64,000 bases of DNA from Tricholoma matsutake (GCA_026075535.2 AP026550.1:5704001-5768000), one strand, 5' to 3'; counted from the stretch's first letter, positions 1 through 15,435 are shown. Notes: a model not told the origin generated them from the sequence alone. Numbers and translations are program-made.

Positions 1-3334
<3,334 letters not shown>

Positions 3335-3784
3335 TACTGTGGAATTTGAAAACAAACTGGTATAAGAAAAAGAAGAAAAAAAATAGACACATACACCGCG
3401 CGTACACACGTGACATTACAGCTGCATTATCTAATCGTCAAGTCACTTCCAGACTCTGATGATCTCCGCTGACCCCGTGACCCGGCCTCCCGCCAGCCCC
3501 TGTGTACCCCGCAACACCCGCCATTTCCGTCCGCAGAACTCTAACAACTAGGCTGAGCTAGTCGGCCATTGATTTTTGGCCTCATCAGCAAGGGTAGGAA
3601 CTTGTGAACAACATGTCGACAAGTTCATGCACGCTTGTTCGATCCGAGTTTGATTTTATGGCGGTTACATATGATGCACCACGTGCTATGTTTCCAGTTC
3701 TTAGAATCCGGATATATTTAAAGCCTTCCTTGCAGACATGTTTCCGTATTCTAGTCTGTTCCACCTTTCTGACTTCTTACCACC
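3335..3784. promoter_or_regulatory. Divergent intergenic region between ubiquitin protease and dihydroxyacetone kinase
   Basis: These 450 bases separate two head-to-head genes, so they should hold both promoters. The sequence contains CACGTG-like E-box cores near 3409 and 3679, and an AT-rich patch with a TATATTTA stretch about 70 bases before the kinase ATG. The motif reading is inference; only the head-to-head arrangement is directly seen. The short ORF at 3604-3801 looks spurious. Confidence 0.45.
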
Positions 3785-6273
3785 ATGTCTCTTCAAAGTG
3801 AGCAACCTATCTGTATTTTTCTTTCTTTCACCCCCACATTAATATTACCAACTCGTTAAACCTAGATAAGCACTTTCTGAACACACCTTCTTCCCTTGTC
3901 ATCGATTCTCTCGAGGGTCTGTGCGCCGTTAACCCACGACTGGCCCTTGACGTGCAGAACAAGAGTAAGTTTACCAATAACAATACACGTACTATGATTA
4001 CGAATGTCAGGTAGTTGTGCACATTGCTTCTCCCGATCGCTCCAAGGTCGCTCTTCTTTGTGGTGGTGGTTCAGGCCATGAACCTGCCCACGCTGGCTTC
4101 GTAGGTAACGGAGACCATTCTCCGATAGTCCTATCACTTCTGACCGGTTTCTAGGTCAAGGTATACTAAGTGGTGAGTTTCATTGTCCTTCGACTCCACA
4201 TTCGGCTGATAGATATGACCCTACAACTCAAGGCGCGGTCTGTGGGAACGTCTTTGCTTCTCCCAACGCCAGCCAAGTACTCCGTGGCATCGAACTGGTC
4301 GACAACGACAAAGGGTATGTGGTAACATCACTCATAGAACATCACGCGGACAAGTAATTCACGTCGTTCATGCAGAACTGTCATCATCGTGAAGTAATAA
4401 AAGCTTGCGTTATCCTCTCGGATTCGATCTCTGACTGGTGTCATTGTGCACCTTATCAGGAACTATACCGGAGACATCCTCAACTTTGGTTTGTCCAGGG
4501 AGCAATATTCGGCTCTCCATCCGGAGAAAGCAGACCGCATCAAGTTCGTTGTCGTAGGTGAGGATGTAGCCGTTGGGAAGACCCAGGGAAGCATCGTCGG
4601 TAGGAGGTATGGACTACCAGCAGTACCACTTCAATATCTCAATTCGTCACTAGAGGTCTAGCTGGGACAGTCCTCGTATACAAGATCGCTGGTGCCCTCG
4701 CCAACCGTGGCGGCAGCCTCGAAGAAGTGTACACCATCGCGCAATGGGTCGCTTCTAACGTAGCCACCATTGGTGTCGGTCTTGAGCACTGTCACGTATG
4801 TACACTCGCATGCCAAGTTCTCAAAATCTCCAGTAACACATGGTCCCTCAGGTCCCCGGAACAGCGCCTTCTGCTTCCCATCTTAACGCTTCCGAAATCG
4901 AAATCGGGATGGGCATTCACAACGAATCCGGGAACCGCCGCCTCAGCCCCGTCCCACCACTCAACGAGCTCATCCCACAGCTCCTCGATCTTATCACTTC
5001 CACAACCGATCCTGAACGCTCATTCCTCCCCTTCAAAGGATCCAAAGATGAGGTTGTTCTTCTCGTGAACAACCTTGGGGGCATCAGCGAGCTCGAGCTC
5101 AGCGGGATCGTCGCTGAAACACGACGGGCGTTGGATGCGCGCGGAATTGTAGTCCATCGCTTGTTATCGGGTAGTTTCATGGTAAGTGGTCTTTTCATCT
5201 TTGCCTTGCCCGTAAAATTAATATCAAGACGTCTTAATCCATAGACAAGTCTCAACATGCCGGGCTTCTCCATAACTCTCCTTCTCCTTCCCACCGCCAC
5301 CTCTTCTTCGTCTTCCCTCACTACTCCTCAGCTCCTCTCCCTCCTCGATGAGCCCGCCGATGTTCCCGGGTGGAAATGGTCGTCTTGTGTCGCTCCCCCT
5401 GCCAAACCCACCGCAGCGCCATCCGCTATCGTTTCGCAATCCGTCAGTGCGAAAGTGGCCTCAGGGCTCAAAGTCAAGGACACGAAGGAATTTGCGGCGG
5501 GCATCAAGAAAGCGTGCAATGCGTTGGTGAAAGCTGAGCCTGAGATAACACAGATGGATGTGATTGCGGGAGATGGTGACTGTGGTCTTACACTGAAGGT
5601 ACGTATTCTAATTGCTTGGGGGCATCTGATTATTGATAACTTGCATAATGACAGACTGGTGCCGAAGGTACATATCTGTCGTTTAAATTTATCCTTTATA
5701 TGTTCAACATTCTTTAGCTGTCCTGAAGAAACTAGCTGAAGGGAAAATCACCGGCGATGACCTAGTGGGCTCAGTCATCACTATCGCACAGGTGGCAGAG
5801 GAAGCGATGGGCGGCACTAGCGGGGCTTTGTACTCGTACGGCCTCCTTTCTCCTCCTATGGTCTAACACACATTCTCATCTTACCTTTCCTCCACCGCAG
5901 CATATTCTTCTCCGCCCTCGCTCAAGGTCTCCAATCGCAATCCGCCAACACCACCACAGTCTCTGAACAAACATGGAGCCGAGCACTCACCGCAGCACTC
6001 GCCAAGTTGTACACGTACACTCTTGCACGTCCGCCATCGCGTACGCTCGTCGATCCTCTTGCAGCCTTCATCCAGACGTTGGAAAAGGACCCAGCACGTG
6101 GGTTCGGAGCAGCAGTAACTGCTGCGGCGAAAGCGGCTGAGGCGACTAAGAACGTCGATGCAAAGGCGGGGCGGAGCGCGTATGTGGAAGGTGGCCGGCT
6201 GAAGGAACAAAAGGTTGCGGATCCGGGGGCGTGGGGTGTGAAGGTTGTTTTGGAGAGCTTGTCCAGTCAGTGA
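3785..6273 (+). CDS. DAK1: Dihydroxyacetone kinase (glycerone kinase), ATP-dependent, DhaK-DhaL fusion
   Basis: Phosphorylates dihydroxyacetone with ATP in the cytosol, used in glycerol breakdown and in detoxifying dihydroxyacetone. The start ATG at 3785 gives MSLQ, followed by an intron. The DhaK half shows GGGSGHEPAHAGFVG, FASPNASQVLRGIE, NYTGDILNFG, VGEDVAV, GLAGTVLVYKIAGALA and GLEHCHVPGTA, whose His is the expected covalent substrate-binding residue. Then come GMGIHNESG and LVNNLGGISELEL. The DhaL half has the Asp cluster GDGDCGLTLK, which binds Mg-ATP, then MGGTSGALYSIFF and GRSAYVEGGRL near the end. The order matches eukaryotic single-chain Dak proteins. About nine short introns are needed, for example 3798-3865 and about 5180-5245. 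The stop is TGA at 6271-6273. No damage is visible. Confidence 0.94.
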
Positions 6274-6462
6274 TCAGGTCTTTGACGGACCCAAGGAATA
6301 AAGAAGCTAGTATGTTTGTATTATCGTACTATGTATTGAGTATCGTGATGCTTGTCAAGGGATGCAAGCGAGTAACGGAGGACATGGAAGTCGCTGCTGT
6401 TGCACGTGGTGCCACGGCGCTGAACGGAACCTGAAAAACTTTCCTCGATCGTGTCAATTGTA

Positions 6463-7339
6463 ATGGGGCAGACACTATCTCGAACAGATTCCACGCCTTC
6501 TAAGTCTTCGAGCCCGTCTGGATGTCCAGTTCCTCACAATGCACCAGCAGCAGCAGGATCAGCAGGATCTTGCCCAGCACCTACCAAACCAGCTCAATGT
6601 CCCATCGATCACGAAAGTCAAAACCCGCTCAACCAAATGCCACATCTCGCACAAGCTCGTGCGCCAAACCAAACCATCGATCTTCCACTCACACGGACGG
6701 AATCTTCCATCCCTCGGGACGGCTCTGCGAAGTGGGAGTACCCCTCACCCCAGCAGTTCTACAACGCCCTCGTGCGAAAAGGTTGGGAGACACCCGAGGA
6801 GCATGTGGAGACCATGGTCGACATCCATAATTTCCTGAACGAGCGAGCGTGGATGGAGGTGCTCAAGTGGGAAAAACGACAATACAAGTTGAGCTACATG
6901 ATGCGAATTATCATTCACCTTGTTGCTTACATCCTTTTTCAGTCACGATGATATTCAACTTGCACAGTTTAAAGGACGACCAGGGGAAATGTCACCTAAA
7001 GCTCGCTTTTTCATGTTCGCAGGATGGCTGTTACCCTCCCGTTTCGCGTACGCCCATCATATCATTCTCAGAAAGCCTGCTGATTAATATCTTAGTGCGG
7101 AGCCTCCATTTGATCGACACGACTGGATCGTCCGCCGTCCCCGGACTGGCGAAGAGGTCCGCTATGTCATCGACTACTATTCCGCCCCACCAGAACAAGA
7201 CGGGTCGCCTGTATTTTCTCTAGATGTTCGACCTGCGTTGGATAGTTTCGGAAGTGTGAAGGAGAGGATATCAGTCGCCACTGAAGAAGTTTGGGCAAAT
7301 TTTAGACAGCACAAAACTACCCCACGACGGGAGTCCTGA
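6463..7339 (+). CDS. Cytochrome c heme lyase (holocytochrome c synthase)
   Basis: Attaches heme covalently to apocytochrome c in the mitochondrial intermembrane space. The start ATG at 6463 (MGQTLSRTD) is preferred over the upstream ATG at 6451. The N-terminus carries the CP heme-regulatory motifs typical of fungal enzymes (CPVPH, CPAPT, CPIDH). The core follows: [56 protein letters not shown], then [11 protein letters not shown] and [13 protein letters not shown], ending [16 protein letters not shown]. Two introns, 6888-6942 and 7048-7095, restore the reading frame exactly. The predicted length of about 258 residues fits the family. Whether it is specific for cytochrome c or c1 cannot be told from this alone. 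It lies close behind the kinase gene on the same strand. Confidence 0.93.
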
Positions 7340-7399
7340 GTTGGCCTCCTGTTCACAACCAACCTTTCAGTGTAAGGTTCTATGTTACAACTAATTAAA

Positions 7400-8140
7400 T
7401 AATATTATAGACTGTCCCCAATCTCGGCCCCAATCCTGTTGCCTTTAAACATTCAAGCTTCAAGAGGCAAGACACAAATAACATCACGGAAGCGGATAAA
7501 ACCATGCTCCATCTCACCCCTGTAAACCTAGACCAGCCCAAAGCACATATGAAGCGACGCAATGGTTCATCAAAAGTCAGTGGCGTTTCTCACAGCACTT
7601 GTAATAGTGTTAGTCAATATCCGAGTCTACCCTACCTCACCTGCTTTTGTCAGCAGTGTTGAACACGAATGTCATCCCTGAAAGCCGAGTGGAGCTACAT
7701 TCCTCCCAAGTAAAGGTGGATAAAATGCAGCAAGATCTCGAAGAGGCGGGGCGGAATGTTCGTTATCTAGCGGATGCAGCAAAACGAATATCATCTTCTA
7801 CGGAAACGATATCTCCATCTCAGACTGCTTCCGTGTGTGTAAGGGCATTAGACTCACTGCATTTCATTCTGGGCTATCGAAGTTCAAGCTTTCAGGTTCA
7901 GGTTGAGATTTAGTATAGCGCCGAACAAACACTGGCATCATCGTCGTCATCACTGCCATTCACATTATGCTCACGCTGTACTTGCACTTCTCTATCTTCT
8001 CCATATAAACCCGAGGTCAACTGATGTAGAGAAAGTATTGCTCAGGAACGGGCTTGGCCGGAGCATTCTCCAGGGTCTTTCCGAGGTATCCCGGCTAAAT
8101 CATACTTATTATCCGAAGGCTGCAGGTTCATTTTGAACAT
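7400..8140 (+). pseudogene. Unrecognised locus, coiled-coil and membrane segment, probably decayed
   Basis: I do not recognise this gene. There are coding-like pieces in different frames. The first (about 7411-7570) includes VPNLGPNPVAFKHSSFKR. A second (about 7656-7830) reads as a charged helix, VELHSSQVKVDKMQQDLEE, continuing into YLADAAKR. A third (about 7926-8010) is a hydrophobic stretch, IIVVITAIHIMLTLYLHFSI, that looks like a transmembrane helix. A coiled coil followed by a tail anchor would suit a SNARE or a membrane tether. No set of GT..AG introns that I tried joins the pieces cleanly, so the locus is either decayed or has an unusual exon structure. Alternative: a real small gene whose exons I have not resolved. 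Confidence 0.3.
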
Positions 8141-8494
8141 TTCCAGATCATGTGTAGAAACAGTTCACACACACATATAGTAACAAGGAGATTAGTAGTA
8201 CAACACTTGAGTGATGTAAATTCCTGACCAGGACGAGAGTACCGCCTTAGAAGAGCAATCTATAAGCAGCACAGGAGATGTAAATGAACAATAGGCAGCA
8301 TCGAGCATCGGGGAGTTCGTGGGTCAAGTTAAGCACTCAGCGCTCAGCTTTGAAAGGTACGTACGTGTAAGAAAGGTCGTTAATAACGTTGGGAGAAGCA
8401 AAAGTCATTGGAAATCTAACGGTAAAGTCTGGTAAAACTCAATTCTACTGCACGTGACACGCTCTCTCGTCAAACGTTCGACTTGCGTTCGACC
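8141..8494. other. Intergenic, presumed TIM44 promoter
   Basis: I see no coding region in this stretch. It precedes the TIM44 start codon and contains a CACGTG core near 8452, about 40 bases upstream of the ATG. Calling it a promoter is inferred from position only. Confidence 0.35.
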
Positions 8495-10207
8495 ATGCTT
8501 CCTCGACATCTTCAAAGCCTGGCTTCACGTTCATGTACTCGTAACCGTCTGCTTCTGTCCCGCCAGGCAGCCCTATACCCGCCTCCGTTCCGGATATCCT
8601 CTGCGAACCATCTAGGTTTTCACTCGTCATCTCGACGCCAAGACGACCTACCGAAATCACCCTTCCAAACATTTGTGGACGTCCTAAGAGACGAACTGAA
8701 GAAGAATAGGGAGCTTCAGGATAACGTCAAGCAACTACAGGGTGATGTGGACAAATTTCAGGACTCCGAAGCAATGAAAAAAGCAAGAGCTGCATATGAA
8801 CGGGCACGAGTTCGTAAATATTTCATATCTACGTACAAATGGTGACTCAAACCCTGCGTTTCAGCTCACGTCTAGTATCAAGGAGAACCCGCGTCTACGG
8901 GCTGCCGCTGAGGAGTTGAAAAAGACTGGTGTCAAGGTTGGAGATGCCGTGTCGGAAGCACTGAAAACTATGGAGGAGAGCGAAATTATGCGTGCTGTAT
9001 GATCTTTTCTTCCATCGATCACGTTGTCCCCACGTTGATCTTCGACCAGATTTCAAAGGCTTCTGCAGCGGTTTCCTCAACGATCGAGAGGTCAACGGAA
9101 CCAATACGGAAGACAGCAGCATACAAATCACTTTCCGAAACTCTGGTCGATGCTCTAGACGACAGCGGAAGTGCTAAGCATGCTGGCTTCGAGGAGAAGG
9201 AAGCTCGCAGACAGCGGAGGCAGAAACGCCTTGCGAAGGCAGGAAAGGATGGTGGTCTAGGGCCTTCTGGAAGTCACGTCGTCGCTAATCCGGAGTTCGT
9301 ACATTTATCTCCACCCCCAAAATATTCCTGAACGTGTCAATTGCAGGGCTGGCTCGGCAGTAGTCTTGCACAAAGACTCTCCACGACAAGAGAAGTGGAA
9401 TAGACTAAAGGAGACCAACCCTATTCTGCGGTCTTTCGTCTCCCTCCGCCAGGCATATGATGAGTCAGAAAATCCTGTCGTCTCTTCATTACGGTCAGTG
9501 ACTCAAACCGTCGGCTCATGGTTCGATGAGAACGAGACAGCGCAGGTCATGCGGCTTATGAAAGCTCTTGACCCTGCATTTAACCGGGAAAGTTTCGAAC
9601 GGGAGCTCAGGGAGTATATTGTTCCTGAAGTCGTGGATGCGTACTTGTCTGCCGACAAGGAATCCCTCAAGTCATGGTGTGGCGAGGCGGTGCGTATATT
9701 TGCACTCATTCGACTTTCGCGCTGGAAAGCTTACTCTGTCTATTTAATCAGACATATAATGTTCTCTGGGCTACCATGGAGCACTTCCTTCAGCAAGGTC
9801 TCATCAGCGACAGTAAAGTCCTCGACATTCGTCAAGTCGACGTAAGTTTTGAAAAATAGATCATGACGCATGCATGACCTTTCTGAATTTAATCGCTGTA
9901 ACAGGTCTCTGATGGCAAGATTCTCGAGAACGATGTCCCGGTCTTCCTTGTCCAATTTTCAACGCAGGAAGTCCTCATGTTCCGGAATGCAAAAACAGGC
10001 GAGATTACAGTTGGCGCGGACAACAAGGTCGAGCAATGCACCTATGTTGCTGCTATAACGCGCATCGAGGAGGAGCTCACTAATGAGCTGACGGGAGGGT
10101 GGAAAGTTATCGAGGTACGTGGTATTCCACAATGTTTTCTTGTTTTCGACGTCTCATGGTTTTTTTTTTGACAGATGGCACGGAGGAGTGCACGGGCGTA
10201 TCTTTAA
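8495..10207 (+). CDS. TIM44: Mitochondrial import inner membrane translocase subunit Tim44
   Basis: Peripheral matrix-side subunit that recruits mtHsp70 to the TIM23 channel to pull in preproteins. The start ATG at 8495 gives MLPRHLQSLASRSCTRNRLL, an Arg/Ser-rich, acid-free mitochondrial presequence. Next comes a charged coiled-coil region (FVDVLRDELKKNRELQDNVK, DKFQDSEAMKKARAAYERA). The C-terminal Tim44 domain follows: ENPVVSSLRSVTQTVGSWFD, ETAQVMRLMKALDPAFNRES, FEREL, IVPEVVDAYLSADKESLKSW, VLWATMEHFLQQGLISDSKV and PVFLVQFSTQEVLMFRN. It ends GGWKVIE plus a last exon MARRSARAYL with TAA at 10205-10207. About six introns are needed, the last ending at 10174. No damage is visible. Confidence 0.94.
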
Positions 10208-10388
10208 AAGCTCCAGCATATATACACTTATATCTAATATCACCCACGATAGAAGACTACGCAATCACCACTCACCATGGATATGACGGATTCATTTGAG
10301 GAATTTAGGAAGGAATTTAGGAAAGTCAAATGAAAAAGATCATCATCGATCGTATTCACTTCAACAACAACCATGACCACCAACAACC

Positions 10389-10704
10389 ATGACCACGTTC
10401 AGTCTAAACTATTTGCAGCTCGGCGAGTCTGTCGACCACATCTTCCCTCTTGAGATTGATGGTACCAAGACCATCGGCATCAAGGAAAATAATCAAAGAC
10501 AATAACAGCATCACCTTCCAACACATCGACGCCAACACCCTTATGATCATCCTCTTCGAAGTTTCCATACCCGTCATCCACTGTCTCAATGCAGATGTCA
10601 TCAATAAGCTTCTGGAGAAGTATCTCATCTCCCACAGTCTGTTTGACCCGTCGTTTCTGCTGTTGTGTACGGGCCAAATGAACCGTCGGATCCCTCATCC
10701 ATAA
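10389..10704 (+). pseudogene. Crinkler-like (CRN) N-terminal domain fragment, frameshifted
   Basis: The first frame (ATG 10389) reads LNYLQLGESVDHIFPLEID then GTKTIG. The next frame, entered near an AAAA run at 10486-10489, continues KIIKDNNSITFQHIDANTL and then FEVSIP. This order (Leu-rich start, a HIFPLEI-like strand, IG.K..IK, F..IDA..L, then .VSIP) matches my memory of the Crinkler N-terminal domain of fungal and oomycete CRN proteins. That domain has a ubiquitin-like fold before the effector region. No effector, kinase or nuclease C-terminus follows. The frame change is one base in a homopolymer, so it may be a true mutation or an assembly error. I call it a broken fragment with moderate confidence. 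Confidence 0.5.
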
Positions 10705-11902
10705 TAGCCTAAGTCACGGAACTAGCTCTATCTATCTATCTATAACTTTCACTCTGGTGGCAGAGTGAAAGGGAAATTATAGAGTGGGTAACAGTTGTGG
10801 TGCAATACGTTGGTCATCATTAGGCATATTAAGGATTGTGGATACAAAGAACAAGAGAGGGGACCTACGGAGTGAGCGAGAATTATTTGTATGAAATCAA
10901 AAAGGCTGTCGAAGAAAGATGTGTGTAACAAATATCTTAGGGTCTGGTACAGCCTAGAGACGAGATCGTCCACTTCAGTCCAGGTGAAAAAGAGTCCAAC
11001 AGGTGGAAGACCGTCTTCATGCTGGATAGCACGTAATGTAACCCTCTGGACATCCCTAACGAAGACGGAGTGCCTTCAAGCATGAAGCGTGAGGTCAGAC
11101 TTCCGTAACTTGCAAAGACGATGGCACGATGGTTTGGGTGGATGTGCCATCAACGTCTCCAAAGGCTCGGGACACCGTTGCTTCCTTTGACGCGCCAGAC
11201 AATGAAGATCATGGAACACACGTCAACTCACAAGCTCCCTTTGGAAGATGCGCAGGTATGTATCCCTTGATCAGCCAATCAATATATCATGTTCATTTCC
11301 AGCAGCACTGGGTAGCAACAGCAGTGAGAAAACTTTGCCATTTTGACAGTCTGGGCCCATTTTATTCTCATTGGTTGGATCAGAATATCAGAATATCAGA
11401 ATATCCATTTTCATTTTGAGGATCCTGGTGCAATGCGGGGTAATAATTCATCAGAAGCATGTATGTGAGCTGAATTGTCTGATGTATCTCTTCTACTCAC
11501 TCTGTTTCAGCCCGTGAATCACCTAATGCAGGGAGACGGAAGCGTGACCGGCCAAGGATGTCACCACTGATGGAACAGAGCCAGCTGCTCCTTGGTTGTC
11601 TGTCAAGGATGCCTCAAATCCAGAGATATCACAAGCTAGTTCTGAGTCTGTACGGAAAAATAAGACGATAAGTGTACATCACTATCGTACATACTGACGT
11701 TGGATCGTAGCCTGCTATTTCAAAGACTCCTATCAATCCACGGCCATTATTGCTGACAGACAAATCTGGCCCTGCTCGACAACGGTCTCTGGTTTGAATG
11801 GGGACTTGATAGCAACACAAGTATGCCTCTGGTGCATGCATCTAGGTCAGCAACAACAGCAACCCCAAGCGTACCCACACCAACGAAACGGGTGTGTGAT
11901 CG
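10705..11902. other. No supportable gene
   Basis: Only short ORFs occur here. The forward frame near 10960-11110 (HFSPGEKESNRWKTVFMLD) and the one at 11129-11419 look faintly coding but contain stops and match nothing I know. They could be the eroded remainder of the gene that began with the Crinkler-like domain. I see no RNA gene or repeat structure. Confidence 0.3.
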
Positions 11903-12271
11903 GTGGATGAAGACCAGTTTCGGAAGGAGAGGAAGAGGAGAGAGGAGGACGGACATTTTGGTCTTATGGTGAAGGGAATGAGGATGACAGCAGAAGATTT
12001 AGATGCAGATGTATTTGAAAATTCACCCAAGCGAGTCCCTCGGCCCCTCCCACATTCTGTTATAACTTCCTACGAGAAAGATTTAGCGTATCTAAAACGG
12101 ACATCAGGATCTCAATCGAAACCACACCTCTATGAGATCAAACGGACTTTCTGGCTTCCACGTGAAGCAAACTATTTCTTACTCCATGGTACTACAAACG
12201 CCCGTAGATGCTTTACGATCACCGCTGGTTTTACTGGGATCCAGACCACTATGTTGAGTGATAGAGGATAG
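11903..12271 (+). CDS. Hypothetical short ORF, unrecognised
   Basis: An open stretch of 122 codons starts with MDEDQFRKERKRREEDGHFG, a charged helical segment. It continues with VFENSPKRVPRPLPHSVITS and then SKPHLYEIKRTFWLPREANY, FLLHGTTNARRCF. The residue mix looks protein-like rather than random, but I recognise no family and see no clear start context or upstream exon. It could be the last exon of a gene whose front is decayed, or a chance ORF. Confidence 0.25.
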   Translation: MDEDQFRKERKRREEDGHFGLMVKGMRMTAEDLDADVFENSPKRVPRPLPHSVITSYEKDLAYLKRTSGSQSKPHLYEIKRTFWLPREANYFLLHGTTNARRCFTITAGFTGIQTTMLSDRG

Positions 12272-12961
12272 GTGAAGGTTGGGTGAAGGGGATACTGGAA
12301 GCTTGGGGGTCGGTTCCGTCCCGCGTTGGTTGGTTTGGAGGGGGGGGTTGTCAGCAATGGGATCAGCCCCGCTTAGTCCAGTGCGGTGTGGGGTCATGTC
12401 CGGCGGATTCTAGGAGCCTGTTTGGGCGTGCGCCATATCGCTGTCTGAGACAGTCGCCGACTGTGGAGAGCGGTCGTCGGCTGTGAGTGTCCTTGGTATT
12501 TCGTTGATTGATGGTTTTTAAGCCATATGTCGTTCTGTGTTTCCCTTTGCCATACGAAGTACGCATGGTCCAATTTCAGGTTTAGGGCGAGGCGATGTGG
12601 GTGGCTCAGTGAGTGGCTCAGCGGATGGTTCAGGGCAGGGTAGGTTTGACGGTAGAGTTTTATTGGGTGTCATCCAGTTGGCTAGTCTGGTCTAGGTGCG
12701 ATTTTATGCCAGTGCTCTAGATGTATGTAGGCTTCAAGGGTGGCCTAGTTGAACTTGGGTCTGGGGCCTAGTACTAAGATTAGCAGGGGGACGCCCTCTT
12801 TGCTTCCCCGAAGGTACTGGTCTCCCTGTGGCTCGTACAGGCCAGGCGCCGGACAGCATGATGGTGGTCCTAAAAGTGCAAGGAGTTCTAAAGCCTAACT
12901 CATTTAATTACACGCCCAGGCGACGGTGATCACGAGTCCACATACAGGCAACCATCTTGTC
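12272..12961. other. No gene seen
   Basis: Roughly 690 bases between the orphan ORF and CCZ1. The sequence has G-rich runs around 12340 and short imperfect GGCTCAGTGAGT-type repeats near 12600-12640, but no coding frame that I can support. The last part should contain the promoter of the next gene. Confidence 0.35.
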
Positions 12962-15288
12962 ATGAGCAGGACCCCTCCAAACCTGCAGTATCTGACAATA
13001 TACAACCCTACGCTACACCCTAACTATCCAGTTCCTGATGATGATGATGATGACGCCGAAGAGCAAGCCCACATCCTATTCTACACATCGAAAGAACGCG
13101 TGGTCTCACGCGACAGAATGCTCCGACAAGTCGGCCTTGCGAAAGCCCTCGTCAGCTTCTCCGAGTGAGCAGATAGCTTTGATGTCTCTTCTGATGAGTG
13201 ATCTGTAATATGTCGGCGCTAGGATGTTCAACGCCAACGATGCCTGCAACAGTGTGCATTCTCAGTCGCGACGGATGGTTATGGTCTCGCCGGAACCTGA
13301 CTTTTGGATACACGCGGTGAGTACTATGGACTGCACTCAGGCATGCGGATGTTGAGGCGGAAGTTTGACTTGCATAGTGCGTCGAAGTTCCGAAAGTTCC
13401 GAGAGCCCCTCAAGGCAAGGCAAGGGGTAAGACGAAGGAGAGGGAGAAGCTCAAGACCCCGGAGATAGGGAAGAAGGATCCGTCGAAACCCACCTACGAC
13501 TATCACGAAGGTTCCATCCATGATGTTGCTCTGCGTCAAGATATTTTACGCGGGTACGAGCGTTTTAAGGTACGTCGTCGTCTGTGGAGTCCATGAGCAA
13601 TAATGAATGGCATACTCCCAGCTCGTTCACGGATCATTTACCTCGATATTATCCACACTAGGGAAGCAAGCTTTAGAACTACAACTGGACAGATTTTTTA
13701 CTCCTTGGGCTTGGTCTTGGAATCTAGAGGCCGGTCATGAATTCAGCGAACATCTCGGTACGCACGTCCTTATGCTGCACGACCCCGTCTCATATTTTTC
13801 AAGGAACACCTTTACACCCATCATTTCAAACATTGGTCACGATTCTAGACAAGTTTTCTCTACGACTCCCTAATCATTCCTCCTCGATTATAATTTCACC
13901 TCCGCATGTTGTTCCCTGCAACAAATACAGTGCAGCAAAACATTCTCCTTACCTTCCACAATATCTGCTATCACTGGTGCCTCGTATCCCAGAAACCTCA
14001 CACGATACCCATTCTTCTGATCACACCTCCGATCGCACAGTCAAATTGAAACGTGCACCACAGGGTGACTCTTCCAATGGAAAGGATCCACCGCAGGCTC
14101 GTGATGCATCCCAAAGTATGTTCCTAGGAATACCCTCCACAAATGGAAGCATGGACGTGCGAAAGTGGAACTGGCCTGGGTATTTATCTTTCGGAAGAGG
14201 GTCGACCAAAAGATCAACATTAGAGGAGAGCAAACTTACAGCTGCTCTACCTGCTACCGACAACAAACCTGATACAAGCCAGTCAGCCACGACGGAGGCA
14301 CTCGACGTGGACAAACATGCGTTGGAAGATGCTATATCTGAGAATATCTCCCTCGCTGCGTCAGATATAGCTAAGGAGTTGGTTGTAGAACCGCTAGATG
14401 CAGCTCATTCCTCAGCTAAGTCCAACGGCGTGGACCTCTCGATGGATTTGCAGGACGAAGAGGTGAAATCTTCACCCGCTGTCGGCGACACGCAAGCCAA
14501 TCATCTCCCCGCTGAGGCGGACACAGTGTCTCTCGCCTCATCAACCACCTCATCAGAGCCGCCACCCCCGGTGTTTTCGTTCACTACTGTTTATCTCGCT
14601 GATCCCGAGAATCCGCTTACTACTCAACAAAGAAAAATATATTATACCCTCGTAAGTATATTTTCCCTTGTTCACCTCCTTTATTAATACGGCGTTAGGT
14701 AGGTCGCTGGATGCTAGCATTAGTCGGCTTTGACCGCGGGACAGACGACTCAGATCCAGGACCTGACATTGATTTACATGGCATCGCTGAGGATGCCGTA
14801 GTACTTTTTGATGATATTGAGAGCGCGTTGAGGAAAGAAATGGCCAACAGGTTCGTAAACCCTGCTCTTCCCTTATCCTATTGACGCCTTTGTACAGCGC
14901 CGACTCCCTTCCGTCTGCAACCAAGATACTACAACCGACTGACAGTTATATAATATCCACTTTCCCATTCACGCTTTCTAGTCCGGGGTTCACATCCAAC
15001 TCGAGTCATTTGTACAACGCACAGGAGCTACAGACAAAGTATGTTGATCATACTCCTAAGCATCGCGAGCTCATGAAAGAATGAATCCTTAGTGACCCTG
15101 AAATATCCGAGGTGTTCTCTCGTGGCCAAAACCCACAGCACTGGCACATTGCAAGGCGAGGACTTGGCATGAGTGACGATGGTGTGGTGAAGGATGGAGA
15201 GGTTTATATGGAAGTGTTCAGAAAGGAGGCTAGTTTATCTGACGTAGATAATGTACTTGCGGGGGTTGTCAGAAGATGTGGTGGATGA
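12962..15288 (+). CDS. CCZ1: CCZ1-like subunit of the Mon1-Ccz1 Rab7 exchange factor
   Basis: Ccz1 pairs with Mon1 to activate the Rab7/Ypt7 GTPase on late endosomes, autophagosomes and the vacuole. The start ATG at 12962 (MSRTPPNLQYLTIYNPTLHP) leads into the first longin domain: DDDDDDAEEQAHILFYTS, RDRMLRQVGLAKALVSFSE, MFN, then VHSQSRRMVMVSPEPDFWIH, a Ccz1/Intu-type pattern. Basic linkers and a Ser-rich middle (about 13880-14600) follow, then GRWMLALVGFDRG-type text near 14700. The end is SDPEISEVFSRGQNP to AGVVRRCGG, with TGA at 15286-15288. About eight introns are needed. An apparent in-frame TGA at 15082 falls inside an intron (GTATGT near 15040, acceptor TAG near 15093). No true lesion is seen. 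A role in vacuolar fusion is inferred from the family. Confidence 0.78.
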
Positions 15289-15435
15289 TCTCCTGCATAT
15301 TGTTTATATTCTTATATTCGCCTTCGCCACGAAGGGAATAACATGCTTATATCATAGCTAAGAACAATAAACCATAACACATATTACTAAGGGAAAGAGA
15401 TCGGCGTGGGACTTATCTCACTCTGCTCCTCCACC

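Noticed and set aside
15040..15093. In-frame TGA at 15082 in CCZ1, possibly a broken gene
   Set aside because: A GTATGT donor and a CCTTAG acceptor bracket it, and removing this intron keeps the frame into NDPEISEVFSRGQNP, so the stop is intronic.
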